From an uncultured Oscillospiraceae bacterium (GTDB taxonomy: Bacteria > Bacillota > Clostridia > Oscillospirales > Oscillospiraceae): a stretch of DNA of 9,222 nucleotides. Each line of letters opens with the position of its first letter. Positions within the stretch are counted from its first letter, which is position 1. Shown in pieces: positions 4,817-9,222 of the stretch. The translations under genes were made by a program, and so were the position numbers. The notes under the pieces are model-generated. The model had not been told where the DNA came from, did not search any database, and was given only the letters and a program-made list of their open reading frames with translations. The stretch spans positions 1 through 9,222 of the forward strand of contig CAKTUT010000064.1 of NCBI GenBank assembly GCA_934621665.1, in the 5' to 3' direction.

Positions 4817-7561
4817 TTACTCCACGGTAAAGCTCTGTGTCAGGACAGCCAGACCGTCAAAGTAAATTTCCAGCGTGTAGCTGCCGGGCGTTTGAATCGG
4901 ACGCGGGAAAGAGCCTGCCATCAGGCGGTTGCTCCACATATCGCTCCAGACGGCGGTAGTTTCGTTTAAATCGACGACATTGCCATCGGCGTCACGGATA
5001 ACCAGAAGCGTAGTAACCTCATCTGTGCTCTCCTGCGGTGTGGTGGTGCTTTCCAGCGCGAACGCAAGCTTCTCATCAGTTGAATAGCGGCTGCGCGCCG
5101 TGCTTAGATCGACGACGCCCCAGTTGTCCTTGTCAGGCTTGAGGTACAGGCCGATGTACGCCTGCTCAAAGCCGTACTTGTGGAACGACTCCGCCTTTGG
5201 CGTGTGGATTGTGGTCTTGTTGGACACGCCCTCAAGCGTCTCCCCGCTGGTCAGCGTCAGCGTGACTTCGTAGTCGGTGTCGGGAATCAGGTTTTCAGTG
5301 GAGAGTACATAGCCGTCGGGATTTTCAAGCTCAACCGTGATTGGAATGAACGAGTCAAGTCCTTTGATGGCGTATGAGATTGTCCAGTTGTCCTCTGCCG
5401 GGTCAGCCTCGCACGACCAGCGCAGCTGGTAGTTGCCGGTTGCCTCATCCAGACGTGCGTTGAACGCCGTCAGAACCGTTACGCTCGGACGGATGACTGC
5501 GCGGCCATCCTGAAGCATCGTGGGGGCAGAGATGAGAATCTCATAATCCTCGCCGGAGGTAAGCCCCTCAAAGGTGACGGTGGGCGAGGAGACAACCTGC
5601 GTATCGCTGTAGCCGTCGGGGCCATTGATGGTAACGCTCCAGTATTCCGGCGCATCTCCGGTGTATGTCCACGAAAGCAGAACGGAGGAGCTGGAAACGG
5701 CGGCGGTGAGCTCACCGATGTCAACCGACGGAACGGTGGAAAGCGAGGCCGTGGTCACACCTGTCAGATGCGTACCGTCAGGCTCAACCAGCGTAAATGT
5801 GTATTCCGTATTCGATTGCAGATTTGCAATTGTGGTAGAGTGGCCGGTAAAGGTTGCGGTCTGCTCTTCCACACCGGCGGCACTGTAGCGAACGGTCCAC
5901 AATCCGGGGTCCGGCCCGTTGAGCGTGAGGTTCAGCTCACATTGCGTGACCGAAACGGGTGTTGCGGTAAAGCTGAGAATATTCGTTTCAGTGATCGTCG
6001 TGACTTTCAGCGAAACCTCTTCATTCAGCTTCTTGTCACCAAGCGGCTCAACCGAGACAGTGTACTGCGTACCGGGGGCAAGCTCAATAAAGACGTTGTC
6101 CTGTCCTTTGTGGTAGTCCTGCCGCGCCACGTTGCCATAGGCATCGGCGCAGACGACGGCGAACGCGCCGTCCTTTTCATTTGAGTCCACATGGACGGTA
6201 ATGGAGGCAGTGCTGCGATCAACCAGCGTAATGCCGCTGACTGAAAGCGACGACGGCGCAATCAGCAGGAAATACGCTGCCGCTGCGGCTGCCAGCACAA
6301 GCGCCAGAACGGCGGTTACAATCAGCGGGGCTTTGCTTTTACGCTTGCGGCGCTGGTTTCGTGCGGGGGGCTTTGCATCGCTCCCATCGGAATCATTCAG
6401 CGTACCATTGCCCGTTTCCTCATCGTCCGTGTCCTCAAGAGAGTTCAGAATCGGATTTGCTTCGGTCTCTCGGTGTACCGACTCGATGATGGAGTTGAGC
6501 ATATCCGTATCCGGGGAGAAGCTCTGCTTGAAATCCTCCGGCATTTGCTCTGTGTCGGCAAACTGAACCGGCTCAACAGCCGTTTCCTCCTCTGCAGAGG
6601 TGTCAATTGGCTCAGGGTCGGCGACAATCGGCGGAACAATCAGCGTGTCCTCTACCTGATTGCGCTTGGCGTATTCCATAAGCGCGTTCTTGAATTCCTC
6701 CGGCGTCTGATAGCGCTCCTCCGGAGCAAACGCGCACGCTTTCAGGAGAATCTCCGCCATCTCATAGTCGGCGTACATCGGCGCTGGGAGCACCTCGCCG
6801 GTGACGCGGCGCTTGTCCGCAGCCTTGGCACTGGTCTGCTCGTCCTCAAACGGCCCGTGATTGCCGTTGAAGATGCGGTAGAGAATCAGACCGGAGGAGT
6901 AGATGTCGGTTGTCTTGTCGATAGAGCCGACCAGACTGAACAGCTCCGGCGCGGAGTAGACGCTCAGCATGTTTTCCGGAATGGAGCAGTATTTCAGCTC
7001 GTCCACCGGCGCAATGCCAAGATCACCCAGCGCGAAATGTCCCTGTGCATTCAGATAGATGTTTGTCGGCTTGACGTCGCGATGGATGAGGCCTGCCGCG
7101 CGCAGATCAATCAGCGCATTGCACAGGTCAAGCCCCAGATTCAGCGCCGTCAGGTGCGTGATGGGATTGTCGGTCAGATAGTCGGTCAGTGTTTTGCGGT
7201 TTTCCGCCAACAGATATACGTCAAAGCCGACGGCATCCTCCTTGGGGGCAATCTGATAGCTGCGGTAGCAGTCAAGATTTGGACTGGTGGAGAGTTTTTC
7301 CAGCAGTTCAAGCTCCTTTTGGTAGTCCGCGACAACCTGCTCATAGTATTTTTGCGCATCCTCCTTGCTGGCTGCCGCACCGGTATAAATCAGTGCGTCC
7401 ACCTGACGCTGCGACTCAGGCACGGAAATGTGCTTTAAAATATAGGTCTGCTGCGTTTTGGTGCTGCGGACAAGGTAGACGGACGTGCCGCCGCGGATGC
7501 TGAGGTTTTTGATAACCTCCATGTTGGAAAGTAATGGCGAGATCAGTTTCAATTCAGCCAA
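4817..7561 (-). CDS. Transmembrane Ser/Thr protein kinase with fibronectin-III-like ectodomain
   Basis: This 914-residue protein is a bacterial Hanks-type (PknB/PrkC-like) kinase. Residues about 14-300 form the kinase: glycine loop IRGGTSVYLV (22-31), ATP lysine K43, a Glu-rich helix C (YQKELELLEKL), catalytic HRDVKPTN (160-167), DLG in place of DFG (180-182), APE (204-206), DIYSSG (219-224) and R283. All key catalytic residues are present. Residues 301-400 are an acidic Ser/Thr/Pro-rich linker. The basic RNQRRKRKSK (401-410) precedes one Ala/Leu-rich membrane helix (411-434), so the kinase should be inside and the C-terminus outside. The ectodomain (435-914) shows about four FN3-like repeats (roughly 439-522, 525-606, 611-698, 699-788) and a final beta-rich domain ending PGSYTLEIYFDG. 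It has no PASTA repeats, unlike PrkC/PknB, and no phosphatase gene beside it. The start is TTG, set by its ribosome site. FN3 boundaries are by eye. Confidence 0.88.
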   Translation of the reverse strand: MAELKLISPLLSNMEVIKNLSIRGGTSVYLVRSTKTQQTYILKHISVPESQRQVDALIYTGAAASKEDAQKYYEQVVADYQKELELLEKLSTSPNLDCYRSYQIAPKEDAVGFDVYLLAENRKTLTDYLTDNPITHLTALNLGLDLCNALIDLRAAGLIHRDVKPTNIYLNAQGHFALGDLGIAPVDELKYCSIPENMLSVYSAPELFSLVGSIDKTTDIYSSGLILYRIFNGNHGPFEDEQTSAKAADKRRVTGEVLPAPMYADYEMAEILLKACAFAPEERYQTPEEFKNALMEYAKRNQVEDTLIVPPIVADPEPIDTSAEEETAVEPVQFADTEQMPEDFKQSFSPDTDMLNSIIESVHRETEANPILNSLEDTDDEETGNGTLNDSDGSDAKPPARNQRRKRKSKAPLIVTAVLALVLAAAAAAYFLLIAPSSLSVSGITLVDRSTASITVHVDSNEKDGAFAVVCADAYGNVARQDYHKGQDNVFIELAPGTQYTVSVEPLGDKKLNEEVSLKVTTITETNILSFTATPVSVTQCELNLTLNGPDPGLWTVRYSAAGVEEQTATFTGHSTTIANLQSNTEYTFTLVEPDGTHLTGVTTASLSTVPSVDIGELTAAVSSSSVLLSWTYTGDAPEYWSVTINGPDGYSDTQVVSSPTVTFEGLTSGEDYEILISAPTMLQDGRAVIRPSVTVLTAFNARLDEATGNYQLRWSCEADPAEDNWTISYAIKGLDSFIPITVELENPDGYVLSTENLIPDTDYEVTLTLTSGETLEGVSNKTTIHTPKAESFHKYGFEQAYIGLYLKPDKDNWGVVDLSTARSRYSTDEKLAFALESTTTPQESTDEVTTLLVIRDADGNVVDLNETTAVWSDMWSNRLMAGSFPRPIQTPGSYTLEIYFDGLAVLTQSFTVE

Positions 7562-7569
7562 ATACGCAT

Positions 7570-7576
7570 CCTCCTT
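7570..7576 (-). promoter_or_regulatory. Ribosome binding site supporting a TTG start for the kinase
   Basis: On the minus strand AAGGAGG is followed by 8 nt and then TTG (7561-7559). The first in-frame ATG (residue 14) lacks a comparable site. An out-of-frame ATG lies within the spacer but opens only a six-codon frame. Confidence 0.75.
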
Positions 7577-7579
7577 ACT

Positions 7580-7597
7580 GCATGGGGAAACCCATGC
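7580..7597 (-). promoter_or_regulatory. Hairpin immediately upstream of the kinase ribosome site
   Basis: GCATGGG (7580-7586) and CCCATGC (7591-7597) form a perfect 7-bp stem with a 4-nt loop. In the kinase mRNA it ends 3 nt before AAGGAGG, close enough to affect ribosome loading, or to protect the 5' end. It has no T tract and is not a terminator. Confidence 0.6.
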
Positions 7598-7648
7598 GGG
7601 AATGTCCTGACAGTGGCAAAGCGTCTGTACGATTTGCCTACTGCTCCT

Positions 7649-7677
7649 ATTTTAGGACATTTCAAGGAAAAATGCAA
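7649..7677 (-). promoter_or_regulatory. Sigma-A promoter of the kinase gene
   Basis: Read on the minus strand, TTGCAT (7677-7672), a 17-nt spacer and TAAAAT (7654-7649) make a strong promoter. The start is expected near 7642, giving a leader of about 80 nt that includes the hairpin at 7580-7597. Confidence 0.75.
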
Positions 7678-7699
7678 TACAATATCTTGTGCGCGGCAC

Positions 7700-7728
7700 T
7701 TGGAATATGCGACAAATTGTGATATAAT
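7700..7728 (+). promoter_or_regulatory. Sigma-A promoter of the zinc-ribbon/BIG2 gene
   Basis: TTGGAA (7700-7705), a 17-nt spacer and a perfect TATAAT (7723-7728) predict a start near 7735. Its -35 box is 22 bp from that of the divergent kinase promoter. Confidence 0.78.
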
Positions 7729-7789
7729 GCCATGTACGTAAAAATCGCACTACTGGCGCGCGTGTATTGGTGCGCTGCGCCGTTATCAT

Positions 7790-7794
7790 GGAGG
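7790..7794 (+). promoter_or_regulatory. Ribosome binding site deciding the zinc-ribbon protein start
   Basis: GGAGG is 6 nt before the ATG at 7801. The frame stays open back to an ATG at 7732, but that codon lies at or before the predicted transcript start, so 7801 is the start. Confidence 0.8.
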
Positions 7795-7800
7795 TACAAT

Positions 7801-9141
7801 ATGGAGCTGAGAACCTGTGAATATTGCGGCATGGAGTTCTCAAAAGAACATACCGTCTGTCCGCTCTGCGGCCGTCCGGTTCAGCCTGAGAGCACCGAGG
7901 AGCAGGCACCGATCTATAACCCGAAGAAGCCGGCGGCTGGCCGCCGTGTAAAGCCCGGCCGTTTTGCGGCACGAAGCGCCGCGCGCAAAGCGGCGCCTGC
8001 CGCGGTTGTGCAGCCGCCCAAAGCGCAGCGCGCGGAAGAAGCGGCGGAAACGGAATCGTCCGAGAAGCCGGTGCGTGAAAAGGCAAAGAAAGAAAACGTC
8101 TATGCCATTCCGCACTGGATGATGGTGACAATTTGCGTGATGCTTGGCGTGGCGGTCATTTCCGGCGCGCTGTTCGCGTTCTACAATATCGGCTATTTTG
8201 ATTCCATCCTTGCCGTGCGCACGCCGAGTGTCCAACAGGAGACTGTATCTGCCGCTCCCGCAGAGCCGGAGCAGCCGGTGGCCAGCGCTGCGCAGTACAC
8301 AAATGAAGAAGACTATAAGACGGAGGAAGATCCCGCGCAGCCGGAGATAAAGCAGATTGCGTGCACAGGGCTGAAGCTTGGGACAAGCAGCATTACCTTT
8401 GACGAGGCGGAGCAGTTTTATAACATCACCGCTACCGTTACGCCCGCCGACTGCACCGACGAGGTTGCCTATACGTCAAGCGACGAACGCATCGTTACAG
8501 TCAACGCGCAGGGCAAAATTGTCGCCGTCAGCGGCGGCGTAGCAGAGGTTACTGCCACGTGCGGCGAGTATACGCAGACATGCCTTGTCACGTGTGACTT
8601 TTTGACGCCGCAGGAGCAGGAGGCGCAAGCACAGGCACCCACGCTCAGCAGCACCGACATGACCTTTACCTATCCAGGCCAGCAGGCAACGCTTCTGGTG
8701 TCGAACGTGGAGGAGGGAACAGAGGTTGCGTTTGAAAGCACAGATAGCTCCGTTGCTTCCATTGATGCCGGTGGCGTGATTACCGCTGTTGGCAGCGGCA
8801 CGACAACTGTTACGGTGACCGTCGGCGAGGAAAGGCTGGAATGCATCGTCCGGTGCAATCTGGATGACAGCGCCGAGTCTGGCGGCAGCGCGGACGCGGG
8901 GGTATACACCATCAGCAACGAGGATGTCACTATGACGATCGTCGGCGAGTATTTTAAGCTGACGCTGAAAGATGCAGATGGCAAGCGCGTGACCGGCGTG
9001 GTATGGACATCGTCTGACACATCTGTCTGTACGGTTGATGCCGATGGTGTGGTCTATGCCGTGGGGCGCGGCACAACCACAGTCTACACAACATACGGCG
9101 GCAAGAGCTATGAATGCATCGTCCGATGCCCGATCAGCTAA
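7801..9141 (+). CDS. Membrane protein with N-terminal zinc ribbon and three BIG2-type Ig-like repeats
   Basis: The 446-residue protein has no family name I can give as a whole. Residues 1-25 form a zinc-ribbon-like knuckle with CEYCG (C6, C9) and CPLCG (C20, C23). Residues 26-100 are a basic, Ala/Pro/Lys-rich, likely disordered linker. One membrane helix spans about 106-128 (MMVTICVMLGVAVISGALF), so the ribbon should be cytoplasmic and the rest outside. After an acidic linker (140-183) come three repeats at about 186-265, 278-352 and 367-443. Each has the bacterial Ig-like group 2 pattern: a (T/S)S(S/T)D turn, a VDA.G.V.AV.(G/S)G core (best in the second and third) and a closing C(I/L)V(R/T)C. 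BIG2 domains are common in surface proteins and adhesins; here no anchor motif or catalytic domain is seen. The gene is divergent from the FN3 kinase, which suggests a shared role in the envelope, possibly as its substrate or partner; that is inference. Confidence 0.85.
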   Translation: MELRTCEYCGMEFSKEHTVCPLCGRPVQPESTEEQAPIYNPKKPAAGRRVKPGRFAARSAARKAAPAAVVQPPKAQRAEEAAETESSEKPVREKAKKENVYAIPHWMMVTICVMLGVAVISGALFAFYNIGYFDSILAVRTPSVQQETVSAAPAEPEQPVASAAQYTNEEDYKTEEDPAQPEIKQIACTGLKLGTSSITFDEAEQFYNITATVTPADCTDEVAYTSSDERIVTVNAQGKIVAVSGGVAEVTATCGEYTQTCLVTCDFLTPQEQEAQAQAPTLSSTDMTFTYPGQQATLLVSNVEEGTEVAFESTDSSVASIDAGGVITAVGSGTTTVTVTVGEERLECIVRCNLDDSAESGGSADAGVYTISNEDVTMTIVGEYFKLTLKDADGKRVTGVVWTSSDTSVCTVDADGVVYAVGRGTTTVYTTYGGKSYECIVRCPIS

Positions 9142-9159
9142 AAAATTGAACACAGTCCA

Positions 9160-9188
9160 AAGCGGCAGATGCAGCGCATCTGCCGCTT
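9160..9188. terminator. Strong hairpin after the BIG2 gene, terminator-like
   Basis: A perfect 13-bp stem (9160-9172 with 9176-9188, core GCGGCAGATGC) has an AGC loop and begins 18 nt past the stop at 9141. Neither side has a good T tract next to the stem, so it may act as a terminator with another factor or as a 3' stabiliser between convergent genes. Confidence 0.6.
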
Positions 9189-9195
9189 CAGCCTG

Positions 9196-9222
9196 TCAAT
9201 AAACCTCGTAGAGTTCCGCCGC
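9196..9222 (-). CDS. Possible C-terminal end of a minus-strand gene entering from the right
   Basis: Read on the minus strand, eight codons (AAELYEVY) run to a TGA at 9198-9196, directly behind the hairpin at 9160-9188. A convergent gene ending at a shared hairpin would match the layout seen elsewhere in this window. Eight codons are far too few to name a product, and the frame could be chance. Confidence 0.25.
   Translation of the reverse strand, partial: AAELYEVY

Noticed and set aside
6473..7438. A 321-codon plus-strand frame opposite the kinase domain.
   Set aside because: The minus strand encodes a kinase with all catalytic motifs in this stretch. The antisense frame is rich in Arg/Val/Leu as expected of a mirror frame and has no ribosome site.
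7732..7800. A longer N-terminus for the zinc-ribbon protein starting at ATG 7732.
   Set aside because: This ATG lies 4 nt after the -10 box, before the expected transcript start, and has no ribosome site; 7801 has one.
8476..9153. A 225-codon minus-strand frame opposite the BIG2 repeats.
   Set aside because: The repeated codons of the real gene keep this mirror frame open; no ribosome site or known domain is seen.
1..9222. CRISPR array, tRNA, rRNA, insertion sequence or prophage.
   Set aside because: I found no spaced direct repeats, no tRNA- or rRNA-like sequence, and no transposase, integrase or phage protein in any reading frame.

Overview
The window looks like a piece of a moderately GC-rich Firmicutes (Clostridia) chromosome, probably an Oscillospiraceae/Ruminococcaceae-type spore-forming lineage. 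The basis is the end of a SigG-type forespore sigma factor next to a YlmC/YmxH sporulation gene, strong GGAGG ribosome sites, TTGACA/TATAAT promoters with 17-nt spacers, and clostridial-type protein sequences. The family is inferred from gene content and protein style only.

Layout. (1) 2-124: the last 40 codons of a sporulation sigma factor (SigG type), then the YlmC/YmxH PRC-barrel gene (start 190 or, better, 196; end 474). (2) 518-2457: a strong vegetative promoter, a structured leader, rpsB (S2), a hairpin, tsf (EF-Ts), and a terminator that works in both directions. (3) 2528-3010, minus strand: a COG2426-type small multidrug export membrane protein with a GTG start. (4) 3125-4729: a consensus promoter, a 25-codon upstream ORF, then pyruvate kinase. 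The pyk reading frame is broken near 4348 in a way best explained by a net loss of about 22 bases, and the C-terminal domain continues in another frame to 4683. (5) 4817-7561, minus strand, and 7801-9141, plus strand: a divergent pair. One is a 914-residue transmembrane Ser/Thr kinase with a fibronectin-III-like ectodomain (TTG start). The other is a 446-residue protein with a zinc ribbon, one transmembrane helix and three Ig-like (BIG2) repeats. (6) 9160-9222: a strong hairpin and possibly the last codons of a minus-strand gene running in from the right.

How the parts fit. Regions 1-4 are mostly core genes: sporulation, translation, glycolysis. The accessory-looking part is the divergent pair. 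Both proteins put repeated beta-sandwich domains outside the membrane and a signalling or metal-binding domain inside. Their face-to-face promoters have -35 boxes only 22 bp apart. This suggests, but does not prove, a cell-envelope sensing module in which the kinase and the zinc-ribbon protein work together. The other points that deserve attention are the broken pyk frame, the small ORF and palindrome in front of pyk, and the rpsB leader, which can form alternative pairings. I saw no CRISPR array, tRNA, rRNA, insertion sequence or phage gene.
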